From: Lichenostomus cassidix
Lineage: Eukaryota; Chordata; Aves; Passeriformes; Meliphagidae
DNA length: 64,000 nucleotides
Reading direction: 5' to 3'
NCBI GenBank assembly: GCA_008360975.2
Contig: CM039184.1
Location: 50,868,797-50,932,796, forward strand
Shown in pieces: positions 12,955 through 24,403 of this stretch (within the stretch, counting starts at the first letter, position 1; every line of letters begins with the position of its first letter). The notes under the pieces were generated by a model. It saw nothing but the letters and a program-made list of their open reading frames with translations, was not told where the DNA came from and searched no databases. The position numbers were made by a program, and so were the translations under genes.

Positions 12955-13520
12955 AGTAAAGGGGGTGGAGTAGATGATACCAGAAGCTTTCCCCACGTTC
13001 AGCAGAGCCAATGCCAGCCAGCTCCAGGATGGACCTGCTGCTGGCTAAGGCTGGGTCAATCAGAAATGGTGGTAATGACTCTGTGATAACATACTTAAGA
13101 AGGAAGAAAGGAAGTTATTGTGCAGATGTAATTGCAGCCAGAGAAGAGCAGGGTGAGAATATGTGAGAGGAGCAACTCTGCAGACACCCAGGTCAGTGGA
13201 GAAGGGGCAGGAGGTGCTCCAGGCACCACAGATTCCCCTGCAGCCTGTGGTGAAGACCATGCTGAGGCAGCTGTGTCCCTGCAGCACATGGAGCACCACA
13301 GGGATGCTGAGATCCACCTGCAGCCTGTGGAGGAGACCCATGCCAGAGCAGGTGGATGCCTGAGAGGAGGTTGTGGCTCCATGGGAAACCTGTGCTGGGC
13401 AGGGTGCTGGCAGGGAGCTGCAGACCCCAGGAGAGAGGAGCCCAGGTGGGATCAGGTCTCCTGGTAGGACTTGTGACCCTGTGGGGACCCATGCTGGAAG
13501 AGCCTGTCCTTGAGGGACAA

Positions 13521-13786
13521 TGTCACAGTTGAGCCGCTAGCAGAGTGGGAAGACCCAGGTTCAAAGTGGCATCAAGAAGAAGCTTTTATTATTTGATTCC
13601 ATCTTATATAGACTTTTCAAAGGTCACCCAGATTGGTCAGTTCGAAGCCTAGGCCTGATTGGCCAGGCCTGAACTGTCCACGTCCCGAGAAACTGTTTTT
13701 AATAACATCCAAACTTTATCTTTATTTATAAAACACAGGAAGAAGAGAGAGAATGATCCTCATGGGAAAGGTCTGCGCTAGCCACA
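13521..13786 (-). mobile_element. Short LTR nested inside the older LTR
   Basis: A 266-bp block with TG...CA ends (plus strand TGTCACAG to GCTAGCCACA) interrupts the older LTR exactly between agcctgtccttgaggg and gactgcaccccgtgg, which are contiguous in other members of that family as I recall them. The 4-bp ggac occurs at 13515-13518 and 13787-13790, consistent with a target duplication, although two extra bases (aa) lie between the left copy and TG. On the minus strand it has CCAAT-type boxes (GGCCAATCAGG near 13650-13662), a TATATAAG box (13603-13610) and AATAAA (13585-13590) close downstream, the compact arrangement seen in retroviruses with a short R region. It is a different family from its host. 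Confidence 0.75.
13603..13610 (-). promoter_or_regulatory. TATA box of the nested LTR
   Basis: The minus strand reads TATATAAG, downstream of two CCAAT-like motifs and just upstream of AATAAA. This is a well-formed LTR core promoter by sequence. Confidence 0.65.
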
Positions 13787-14102
13787 GGACTGCACCCCGT
13801 GGAAGAGTGATGCATGTTGCACCAGTTTGTGGAGAACTGTAGCCTCTGGGATATACTCCTGTTGGAGAAGTTCATGGAGAACTCTCTTCCATGGGAGAGA
13901 CCCCACAATGGAACAGGGGAAGGACTGCTCTCCCTGAGCAGCAGCGTGTGAAACAACATGTAGTGAACTCACCATAAGCCCCATTCCCTGTCTTTCTGCA
14001 CTGCTGGGGGAGGAGGTAGAGCTGGGAAGGATGTAGGGGTGAGAGGAAGGTGTTTTAAAGGTCTTATTTTACTTCTCATTAACTTGCTCTGATTTTTTTT
14101 AG

Positions 14103-14108
14103 TAATAA
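14103..14108 (+). terminator. Polyadenylation signal of the old LTR
   Basis: AATAAA in agtaataaattcag, about 165 bp before the right end of the LTR. Its place between a T-rich segment and the tgttttgcctgtgacgg block matches the family as I remember it. Confidence 0.55.
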
Positions 14109-14400
14109 ATTCAGTTAATAACCCCAATCCAAGGCTGTTTTGCCTGTGACGGTATTTGGTGAGTGATCTCTTCGAGTCCTATTATCAATTTCATTATATT
14201 TTCTCCCCCAGTAGTGGTAGAGGGGCCTTGGTGGGTGTCTGGTATCCATCCAGGGTCAAGTCACTGCAGAGTTAAGAGGAATCCAGGACGTTTGGAAACT
14301 AATTCTACTGAAATATGTATAAAAATGAAATCTGGTTAGTATTTTACCATTTTTATACTGAAAAAAGGCATCCTGCAGCTCTTAATAGCTTCCCTGGGGG

Positions 14401-14436
14401 AAAAAAAAAAAGAAAAAAAAAGAAAAGAAAAAAAAA
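14401..14436. repeat. A-rich low-complexity tract
   Basis: Thirty-six bases that are almost all A with three isolated G. It follows ccctggggg and is not attached to a recognisable retroposed sequence on either side. Confidence 0.85.
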
Positions 14437-17292
14437 CCTGTTAGTGATACAAATTAAACAAAGGAATAATTTGATTACTTAATATAATTAATATATGACT
14501 TAAGTAATTTAAACAAAAATAACTAAGGGTAACATTTAAGCTTGTCAAAAGTGGAACAACCAGGGATATTGCAGGACTGGGAACTGTGATTGCAATGCAT
14601 TTCTGCAGGGACACATTTATGGAACCCCAGAATGCTATCTCCAAGGATCAAATATTTGAATCCTGTTTTGCCATATAAAATTTTCTACTGTTGCATAACA
14701 GAAGAGATTTGTTGTTCACTAATACTGTGTGTTGTGAGGATTTGTACTTTAACAGGTGAAATAATACCAAAGGTTGACTCTAGATGAGCACAATTTTCAT
14801 GCTGCCAGACTTCCTTGTCTGTCAGAATAGATTATTAGGGCTTTTTTATACTCTTACAATTAATATTAATCAGTAAATGAAAAATGGAAAAATGTTTTCT
14901 CCAGCCTATTCAAAGAAATAATTTCTGAAATTATTTTAACCAGCCCTATTTTTAATCTTCTTTAATTTCTAGGAATTTACTTCTATGAGAATAGATCAAT
15001 TTCCAGTGATTTACAACATCAACGTACAATATTTTTAATCCTGAGTGTTAGGTGTGTATGTGTATCTTTGCAAAGGTATATTTACTTATTTGAAAAATCT
15101 GTTTTGTAACCTTCCACAGCTGTGAAGAACTCATTACATAGATGAACTGACTTCTGAAGCAAATGAGGCTTCAATGTAAAGCCCCTTTCTATGGTCCTAT
15201 ATGCTCTAGTATGTTAAGATGGAAAGGAAAAAACAAAGCTGTTGTATATTTCTCAGTACTCCAATGCAATAGCAATGAATCCTTCTGCTTTAGCCATTTT
15301 TTGTCTAATGTGCATCCTAACATCACAAAGCAAAAAGATTCTTTGGGATTAAACCTTTCAAATAATACACACAGATGTTCAAATTGCCTCCTACGATAAC
15401 ATCAGGTTGCATATGCAACAAAATACTAATTACAGCCCAGAGGAATAATTCTTTAAAAATTGACCTCATAAATCTTTCTTAAGGGTTCAAAACTAACAAT
15501 CCTTTGTAGTTTATGATTAACTGTATGCATAAATGAATAGTAATAAAATGGTTACATATTTTGTGAGGCCTACTAACATTGCCATACACAAAGAATAATG
15601 CATTATTCATCACTTCTATTCTGACAGCATAAGGCAAATCAGGATAAAAATTTTTATTGCAGTACCTATATTTTAAAGGAGTAACATGTATTGTTTAGAG
15701 TTCTTCTACAGTGCACAGAGAATATTTTTGAGATTTTAAAATTTTTTTTGGAATAAATACATAAAAGAAGAAAGAAGATGATGTGACCATTATATTCAAA
15801 TTTTAAATACTTTTCTTTTTTAAATTCCTGGTTTTGAGAGAAATGCAGATTCACAGCAATAAATTTTGTTAGAGCATTTATAGTAAAAACAATCCCACGC
15901 ATGAAGTAAAAACTTTCTGGTGTCAAACATATTTTTTTACTGGAAGACTGAAAGATATAATTTCTGGAGTTAAGAGGAAATTCTGCTAAGAAAATTGTGC
16001 ACTTTCTGTAAAACTTGGAAGAAGCAATAATATTATACAGAAAAGAGAAAATTGATTTATCTAAATTCACAAAAAGCAAAGCAGAATATACATGAAAGTG
16101 TGCTTGAATCATAGCTGGCCAGTTTTGAGAAGAGGCAGTGTTTTTCTATAGTACTCTATGAATCAATAAAAGTTCTTTGCAGCAATAAGAAAAGTAAACA
16201 TTTATTATACTTAACTAATAATATAAAATTGCATTTTATAATTTGGACCAGTAAGTAATAATTATTATTTTATTCAGTTTTAATGAATTTATTATATTAA
16301 TTAGGGGACAATTGAAGGCAGTAAATGAACTTATAGATGGCCATTCAAAATTTCAAAGTAATATTTTCTATTGTCTTCATTGGTAATATAACAATGGCAC
16401 TATTCTAACAGTAAAAATAGTGACAGAAAAATCTATTTAAAATATTAAAATCATTTAAATTCATTCTAGAACAACATTCTGACACCAAAACATCCAGACC
16501 CTGCATAATTGTATCCTATATGCTTTGGAAGAATAAACAAAATTTCCCCAGTGTTTAAGTGCATGTGAATGTAAAATCAGGTAATATTAGAAGAGTGACT
16601 GCTTTATTACATTTGCTGAATTTGAATATGTCAAATTCAAGAGTAAAGTGTTGTTGTCAAAGTGTTGAATCTCTTTACTTAGAGATCTCATTTCTAGATA
16701 CTAATACATATGAGCCATTTAAATTTTTGTTTTAGTTATGCCAAATGCCATGAAAAAAATTCACTTTATCTTTCCAGTACCATTTTGATGACTTTTTGTC
16801 TGACCTCCAAGCCCCTGAAACTCATAACTGTACAGTCAGACCAAGTTTGGTGTCACAACGTCAGAACAAGAGATGTCACAATAGATTAAGGAGTGCAAAG
16901 ATAAGTTATAACAGCATGTGAATATAACAGAAAATTATCTAAATATCGATTCTGTGCTTTCCAAGATCCTGAGGAGAAAGGAGATCTTTAAGTCTAAACA
17001 TCCCAAACTGAAACTATCCAGACCGTAAGACAACTGTTATATCATGATTGAGGGATTTCGTCCAGGTATTGAGACTCATTTGCCCTGCCATTCAGCTTCT
17101 TATAATTTGAAATGGGTGTAATATTCTTTTAACCTTTAACCATTTGGTAATTATTTATTCTTTCCTTTCTTTCCACTACCTTGAAGCTACTGTCAGTCAT
17201 GTACTTCAACATATAGTGCATTGTGTTTTGCTGTTCAGATAATGAGGATTCCACATTCTCCACAGAAAATTGTTTTGCTGAGAAATGCATCA
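14437..17292. other. AT-rich non-coding DNA
   Basis: Nothing recognised. It contains the longest open frame outside repeats, 148 codons on the minus strand (15666-16112). That frame is made of AT-rich codons (many Phe, Ile, Lys, Asn) and shows no domain, so I treat it as chance. Confidence 0.65.
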
Positions 17293-17580
17293 AATCATAC
17301 AATTGTTTGGGTTGGAAATTACTTTAAAGATCCTCCAGTTCCTACCCCCTTGCCATAGACAGAGAGTATTTCCACTGGACCAGGTTGCTCAGGGCCCCAT
17401 CCAAACCCGCCTTCAACCTTTCAAAGGATAGGACATTCACAACTTCTCAGGGCAACCCATTCCACAGTCTCACCACCTTCATAGTAAGCAATTTCCTCCT
17501 CCTTATAGCTAATCTAAACCTGCCCTCTTTGAGTTCAATGCCATTACTCCTTGTCTTATCACTGCACGCCCTCCATGAGG
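17293..17580 (-). mobile_element. CR1 LINE, truncated 3' end
   Basis: The plus strand reads aatcatacaattgtttgggt, then actggaccaggttgctcagg, ggacattcacaacttctcag, and aatctaaacctgccctcttt. This is the reverse complement of a CR1 3' end of the subfamily whose sense strand ends with a ccttccaacc/attctatgat tail. About 290 bp remain. It is a different CR1 subfamily from the copy at 2685. Confidence 0.88.
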
Positions 17581-20500
17581 CCAATTTAGATACTGGGAGG
17601 TGGTTTTAAGAAAACTAATATTCATTAAGATGCAGTTAAGGAAAAAGGTAAAAAGGATCTGAATGATTAAAACTGATAACTTCAACAATATAATTTGTGT
17701 AGCAAGCTAATTTATTGAGAGTTCTTAGGTATACAACAGTGAGGGAGAGGGAGACGTTATGAAGAATGTTTATGTTAAGTTCCTGCTTTGTTCAACTGAT
17801 TAAAATGGGCTTGTTTGGAAACTTTTCTCCTAACTCAGGCATATAACTTAGATGTTTGGAATTATGTGTTATAAATATTCATTAACATATTCATCATGTA
17901 AATATGTCACCCTGCATATTTGTATTTTTGGAATAAATTATTTATAAACATTAAAGAAAACAAAGTGGGTAATGTATTACACTGATAGGAGTCTCAAAAA
18001 ACACCCTGAGTTTTGTAACTTAGAGATACTACATACCCACTCATGAAAATGATAACAGATCAGTGCCTTGATATAACATCAAGGGGTAAAAATACAGCAA
18101 AAAAACTCCATAACCCTCTTTTCAAAAAGGAATGGAAACCAGAGTAAAAAATCATACTAAGGAAACAGCAGCGTAAAATGGTGGTAGAGAAGGAATGTTC
18201 TTGTTTCTTCCCTTTTTTTGGGGGGTTTGAATAGAAAAAAATTACTGCTCCTTTTAGTGCTTGCTGGCACAGGAGAGAGTTTTATTTTGGGATGTATTTT
18301 AGAGGAAGGGGGAACGTCAGTCTCTGTGTGTTCAACTGTTCTGTTTCACTGACATTGAGTTTTGACTAATGTTGTCAATTTCTATGCATGGATGAAAATT
18401 TTCCTGTGACAAATTTTGAGGAAACTGTCTTTTCTTGCACTTGTCCTTCCTGTACTCCTCACACATACTGTCAGTGAAAATTTTGTTACTACCTCTTTCT
18501 TAGCTCATGAATTGTTTTTAATATATGCAAGAAAACTTTTTCCAGTGAAAGAAGCACTTAGTATTCCAGATTAAAACATCAAAGAAGATATGCTGATAAA
18601 CATATTTCTTTCCTCCAGGAAATTAGCTTTTATACTTGACCTAGCAACAGGACACCAAATTAATTGTTTTCCATAAGGGCTATTAATCACAATTGTGACA
18701 ATTTCCCATAATACGCTGCCACAGTAATTGAATATTGCTATTCACTTTGAATACAATTTCAGTCAAAGAGCAAAGTTAAATGCTGCAGACAGAAAAGTGT
18801 GTAAGTTTTTGAAGATGATCCATGCACTAATTGCTAGGGTATGATGGCATTTTCATTTATTATAGGCTGCTCAACAATTAATTGTGTGTGGTGATACAGA
18901 TCACTGGTTTTTCTCATTTAGCAAGTTACAAAGGTTAACTGAACCTTAGTTTGAAACAAAATCATGTTAAGAATAAATAAATTACACAATAATATGATTT
19001 TAACTCATTGACAAACTGTACTTATAATAAAAAAACCCAAAGAGTACTAGAAACTCTGTATAATTGGCTCCCTTTTTAAAAAAATAACTGTTTAGTGTAT
19101 CAGACCACAAACAGTAAATAAATAAAGCTGATCCTTTGTATCTGATATACTTAAACCCTTTGGTGATAATAAGGATTTCTTTCACAAGTCAGTGCTCAGA
19201 ACTAAGCCACAGCTAGCCTTGAGATTTCTTTTAGTGCACTACTGGACTCAGACATACTCCCTTGCTAAATGCAAAATATTTTCCTGGTAAATATTGGTTA
19301 TTAAACATAATAACATAACAAAATAATATACGGCCCCTGAATTTCAGATAGTTGAGGTACCCCAATACATTGTTATATTTTGAAATATGGATCATCCTGT
19401 GATAGGTTAGGCATGCCAGTTTTAAGAATGATTGGAGATAGCTGCTTTTCAAATAATTTAATCTGCATAATATGGGACAAGTTTTAATAATAACATCTCC
19501 TAATCTTTGAGATTCATGATGCAGTCTATATGTAAGAGTGAAACAAAATTTTAAAAGTATAACAGCTGAATTTATTTATGAATATTTGAATAAATGCAAC
19601 TTTGAGGAAATCAAATTACATAAGTGACCAGAAGTATTGGAATATTACTGTTTTACTTAATGCAGCTATATAGATCCTTTTTTTCTTTGTAAAAAATATG
19701 AACTATAAAAGCTTTTTAAAACAACATCTTGAATATATTTTATTCTGAAAGAAAATATGTTCATTTTTTAAAAACTCTAAGGTGATCATATATCTTCAAA
19801 CCTACTTATTTTAAAGAAATGCACACATGTAGAGAATTCATAAACACAGAAAACAAAACTGAAAAGAAATTCTGTGCTGAAGTGAATGTCTGTATCTGAA
19901 ATCTAGACCAAAAGTAACAATGTAAAGACAAACATGACTAAAACATTAGAAGTATTTCAGTATATGTTTCAGTGTCAGTCCCAGCCTTGCATATATTTCT
20001 TTAATTTACTGACTTTACAAGTTTTGTACCTCCTTCCTATATTTATATAACAGAATCATAATGTCAAGATGATTTTTAAAGAAAATATTTTAATAACAAA
20101 CAATATGCTTGGTTTTTATTATATGATATGTGCCTGCATCCTACATATTTTGTAGTTTTCCCTGTTAGCCACATTGGTCTACTGTACTGAACCTGTCTCT
20201 TGAATCCACTGACCTGAGCCATCATGTCTCTGCTGCCTTGTCACTGAAGCTGCTCTCTGCTCACCTTCATTTCACTCCTAAGGGTTGATATCTGAAAGCT
20301 CTTTGTAAAGCCTGCAGTGTACAACTGCGTAGCAGTTCATTTAACCAACCAAAGCAAAAATCACAGAATGCCAGAAGCCATGGCTATGAAAACACGATCT
20401 CAGGAAAATCACAACACTCAAGAATCTGGTGACAGCTGTTGTGACAAGTTCATCCCACTTAATGAGGAAGTTTTTTTTACCTCTTTTTTTAAAATGCTAT

Positions 20501-21649
20501 TTACACATAGATAGCTTTGATTCTGTTTTATACAGTATCTGTCATGAATTTTTGTGTTATGAGAACGAAATTAATTCTTGTCACCCATTATGTAGTGCTG
20601 TGGTTGATATTCAAACCTAATGTATTCTTCATTGATTGATTGTTGGTTGTTTATTGTCTAGTAGTCACTTGCAGAAGATGCCTGGTTGATATTTTAGCCC
20701 TGCCTATCCTAGAAACCTTAAATCTTGGATTACCTGCTTGCCGAGCAAAATATTTTGAAGATGTTGCCCATTACAGCAAGACTTTCAGAAGGAGGCTGTA
20801 ACTGCATAAAATTTATTATCACAGCAATGTCAGATGCTAAGTATGTGAAGAAATGGGTGCACATCTGCCAAATCTGTATTCAAAAAAAGAATAATATATA
20901 TTTTCTAATTCAAATTTGTATTATATATAATCATATGTTACTGTAAATATCAACTATGATTTGTAGGAGGTCAGATTAGTAAACCATAACAAACCTTCAC
21001 ATTTTATCAAAAAACTATAAAACATATATATTTTAGATACACTATTGTGAGGAGTCTATTTTCATTGGGGAAAAACCAAACAAAAAATGAAGCTAAGAAA
21101 AATTGTCTTTTACCTGTAGGCACATAACATTTATTATCAGTTTGTTCCTTCCCCCACAGAAGTAATTTTACTTCATAACCTTGAAAGTATGCTTTGTGGA
21201 TTGTCAAACAGTGAAGCCACTATATTGTTCCAAAAGAGCAAGATACTGTAGAGACCTTTGCAACTCCTGTTGAGTTATGTGACTAATCCTAATAAAATTT
21301 GCCTTTTCTATGTGCAATGCTTTTTTTTCTTCGTTTCTGTTGCATTGTTCCACAGGGTCTACTTTCCTCAGATTAAGTATTTCTATAGAAATGAATTGGA
21401 AGGGGAGGAGGGAGGGTTGTGTTCTGCTTTTACACAAATGCTTCGTATTGGAATAAAATAAAACCATTCCAGAATTTAGCCCCAGTGAAATCAAAGGAAG
21501 ATATCCAGTTAACTTCAGCATGAATAATATTTCTTTAGAAAATCCTTGGCAATAGTGGAATTATACAATAATTAAGTTGAAAGGGAGCTGAGTTTGGAAA
21601 AGAATTCAGGACATTTTTCTTCCATCCTAGAATGGAGTAGGACCAGCTC
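17581..21649. other. AT-rich non-coding DNA
   Basis: No gene or interspersed repeat is recognised. The part around 18640-18800 stands out for a 12-bp palindrome and several TAATTG/TTAATC motifs and is discussed as a finding. The rest is unremarkable. Confidence 0.6.
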
Positions 21650-22640
21650 TGAGATACCAAAAGGTTGCTCAGTACTTGATCCAGCTGGCTCCCAAACATC
21701 CCCCAAGGATGGAGACTGAGCAACCTCTTTGAGCAACATGGTCAATTGCTTGCTTGCTCTCTTGAGGACAATGTTTTTTCTCCTATCCAGTTAGACCACT
21801 TCCTTGTTTCAATTTATGCAAATTTCTCACATCCTTTTGCCACCACTGTGAAGGAGCCTGGTTCTGTCTTTTTGATGGCCCCTCCATAGGTGCTGTCAGC
21901 TTTCTGTAGGGACCTCTCAAAGCTTTCTCTTTTCCAGGCTGAATAATCCCACCTTTCTCAGCCTCTCCTGATAACCTCCTACTGCATTTACCCAGTCTAT
22001 CAATATCATTATTGATTGGAGTGGCCCAAAACCGGGCACTGCTTTTGTGTGCAGAGGCTCCTCCACAGCCCGATCTCCCGGGAATTTCCCCCGGGCATCC
22101 CGGGATCTGCCCCACCGGCCAGGCGGGTCTCTGCAGCCCGACCGGGGAAGCTTTCTGTGCGCTGAGCGCTGCCAGGCGAAGCCTCCCCGGGGACAGAGCT
22201 GCCAGCACGGCACAGCCCGAGAGCATCTGTCACCCCGTGGGTAACACAGGTTGAGGCATAAGTAAAATCAAATTTGTTCGTCTCAGCCTCCTGTCTGAGT
22301 TCCTAGGGGCAGCCCAGGACCCTCCTGGCCTTTGATGCCAGAGCACACCAGGTCCTTCTCAACGGAGCTGCTGCCCAGCCAGTTGGGCTCCAGACTGTAA
22401 CATTGCATGAAAATTCCTGCCTATCCAGCAGCAGAATTTAGTATCAGTCTGTGCTCAATTTCAGGAGCTTACTGGCAGCCCAAGTGTTCAGCCTCTCTGG
22501 GTTCCCCTACATGGCAGCCCTGCCATAGAGAGTATGAACTGATTCCTTTCCTTCTCCTTAGCCCTTACCTGCCAATTTGGTCTGGAAAGGACAAGTACAC
22601 ACTGTTACCATTTCCACACCATCGATAAACACAGACCCCT
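21650..22640 (-). mobile_element. CR1 LINE fragment with an internal insert
   Basis: Reverse-complement CR1 sequence is legible on the plus strand: gctggctcccaaacatcccc and aaggatggagactgagcaac at the left (3' region), then caccactgtgaaggagcctg and tctcttttccaggctgaata, and after an interruption ggcctttgatgccagagcac, gtccttctcaacggagctgc, and aatttggt at the right. The copy therefore spans the 3' region and part of ORF2 on the minus strand. Residues 22069-22244 do not fit CR1 and are listed separately. The coding part is heavily mutated. Confidence 0.85.
22069..22244. other. CpG-rich 176-bp insert in CR1
   Basis: This segment is mostly G and C, with about 15 CpG dinucleotides, while the window around it is AT-rich and CpG-poor. 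It contains cccggg three times in the first 50 bases. It is bordered by cacag on both sides (22064-22068 and 22245-22249), and CR1 similarity resumes after the right copy, which suggests an insertion with a 5-bp target duplication. A longer 10-bp repeat, cacagcccga, occurs at 22064-22073 and 22211-22220 and leaves an alternative right edge. I recognise no element or gene in it; a 147-codon minus-strand frame crosses it into CR1 and is unlikely to be real. Confidence 0.55.
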
Positions 22641-23911
22641 CCAGTTTTTGGTGACCACTGGGTAGGCAAAGTCTTATTAACCATTATCCTCTAAGACAGT
22701 TCCTCTAAGCTATGTTTTATCTGTTTAACAGTCTGCTCATCCAGACCATAACTTTCTAACTTGGATACAGAATTATCTGTTGTGTAAGAATAATAACTTC
22801 TTTAAGCCAAATACTTATCAACTGAAGCTAGCTAAAACTGCAGAAAAGATTAGCACAATATAATCATTACAGGGAAAGAATACTAGGAAAAACAAATTAA
22901 TTACCTATCTGAAAATCTGGAATTATATTATCATATCAACTACCTAAAATCAGACCTGATGGCTCTGAAGTGGTTCAGGTTATTAGTACGATTATATATA
23001 CTGCATTATTATTTATAGATATGTATTTCATAAAGAAGTTTCATGTTAGCAAACCATGGATTGCAATACATTTATTAAAACCTAGCAGTTATCATAAGGA
23101 AAGTGTTCATTGATGAGGTATAGAGTAAGTAAGATGGCCACTTTCCTGTGTTTCCTGTATCCCAGTGTCTATCTAAATGACACTGGGCTTTAGAGGCCAG
23201 CAGAAAATTACTTAGGAACCTGAACCACTTTTTTTCCATGTTATTGGAGAGAACAGAATATAATTGTCACTGTTCTAAGATCAGTGGCATTCTAGTATCT
23301 CCTTTATCCTGGTATTGTGTATACAACTGACACTATTTGTAAGATGCAATTTTTTATTTTGTAGAGATTTGGTTAAAAAATCTGCTTGCTGAATGTTTAT
23401 AACATATTTCCTGAATCTGTGGTATTCTTATAGGGTTTTTTTGAAGAACATGTGTTTGGGGCCTTTAAAGGGCCACTGCAAACATACAGAAATGCAAACA
23501 TTTGTAAACATAGTCTTAGATCAGTTTGCAACCTGATATGTAATTTGGGTTTATATACCTTGTAACTACATGCTGCATAACAATTTCGTTTTACTTAGCA
23601 TGTATTTACTTCCAGTTTTGAGATAAACTGAGATGATGTGTGGTTACCAAAGAACATTGCGCAAGCTTCACAGTTTTGCCGTGTAACCAAGTGGAACTCA
23701 GTGGTTTTGATTGATTTTCATTTTGCATTTTTTAATTTTCTCTGAACCAGAAACTCAAAGTGAACCTTGAATAAATGGTGGGACAGGAGGTGCCAACCCA
23801 CATGGATCAGACCTGAAGAAAATATTCACACCAACATCTGTGAAACAAAACTGTGAAGTTTCACATACAGCTGTCTGCAGAATACATTTTGTCACAGCAC
23901 TGAAGCATCAA
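22641..23911. other. AT-rich non-coding DNA
   Basis: No gene recognised. One small perfect inverted repeat (cccagtgtc / gacactggg, 23161-23187, 9-base loop) is present; the stem is too short for a microRNA precursor. Confidence 0.6.
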
Positions 23912-24190
23912 TTTTTTTTTTTTTTTTTTTGGTGGATCACATTTATTCTCTCTGTATCATCTTTGTACATTTCCTTTTATCCACTGCAGAAAATTAGGCA
24001 GACTCAGAGGATCTTTGATGTAGTTTTGAGAACACTCTTTTAGGAAAAGCAAAATAATTACATCTGATCAAGTTCACTCTGCATCTTTTAATGAAAACTT
24101 GGGAAAAAAAAGTAAAAAATAAAGCTTTAATTGTTCCAAAGTTACTGCACTTCATACATGACAAGAATGTGATGAGTCTCACCACAGGTG
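23912..24190 (-). pseudogene. Possible poly(A)-tailed retrocopy, source unknown
   Basis: A run of 19 T on the plus strand (23912-23930) reads as a poly(A) tail on the minus strand. About 13 bases before the tail the minus strand has AATAAA (23943-23948 region), the spacing of a normal cleavage and polyadenylation site. A second AATAAA-type motif lies near 24119. This pattern suggests reverse-transcribed mRNA, here a 3' untranslated region. I cannot name the source, no coding sequence is visible, and no convincing target duplication was found, so a chance T run beside a chance AATAAA remains possible. The right edge is a guess. Confidence 0.3.
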
Positions 24191-24267
24191 TTGGCCCTTG
24201 TTGCAGATATTTAGAATAAATATTTTAAAGCCTATTTTGTTTTTTCTCCTCTTTTAGCAGCTTATTA

Positions 24268-24403
24268 CATGCATATATACATATATATGTACATATATAT
24301 ATATACCTATCTATACATATATATATGTATATATACATATATATTTATATATGTGTGAGTGTGTGTGTATACACACACACACACACAAATATATAAATAT
24401 TTT
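24268..24403. repeat. AT/CA compound microsatellite
   Basis: Alternating (AT)n with interspersed gtac and tac units, then gtgtgtgtgt and acacacacacacac. The adjacent TG and CA halves (24352-24386) are complementary and could pair as a hairpin. Confidence 0.9.

Larger units (their letters stand above)
12955..14268 (+). mobile_element. Old long LTR of an avian endogenous retrovirus
   Basis: I recognise this as a bird LTR family whose copies run from a ttcagcagagcc-type segment through a TATA-like catacttaag (about 13090), a series of imperfect repeats, an AATAAA signal near 14103, a gcctgtgacggtatttggtg block, and an end resembling gggtcaacccaccaca (here gggtcaagtcactgca, ending 14268). The repeats recur as cctgcagcctgtgg / gaccatgctg-type units at about 13240-13500 and 13790-13890. 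Without the nested insert (13521-13786) the LTR is about 1.05 kb. No internal viral region adjoins, so it is a solo LTR. The left edge is approximate. A CR1 5' leader is a less likely alternative because of the polyadenylation signal. Confidence 0.72.

Noticed and set aside
13132..13492. Overlapping frames of 93-111 codons on both strands
   Set aside because: They lie in the repeats of the old LTR and are explained by its GC-rich repetitive sequence.
15666..16112. 148-codon open frame on the minus strand, the longest outside repeats
   Set aside because: The protein is dominated by Phe, Ile, Lys, Ser and Asn as expected from AT-rich DNA, has no recognisable domain, and no splice or promoter context supports it.
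20317..20514. CR1-like atcacagaatgccagaag segment
   Set aside because: The match is about ten bases and neither side continues as CR1.
21783..22226. 147-codon minus-strand frame with a signal-peptide-like start
   Set aside because: It starts in the GC-rich insert and continues into CR1; the hydrophobic start comes from GC-rich composition.
23161..23187. microRNA-type hairpin
   Set aside because: The stem is 9 bp and cannot be extended; microRNA precursors need over 20 paired bases.
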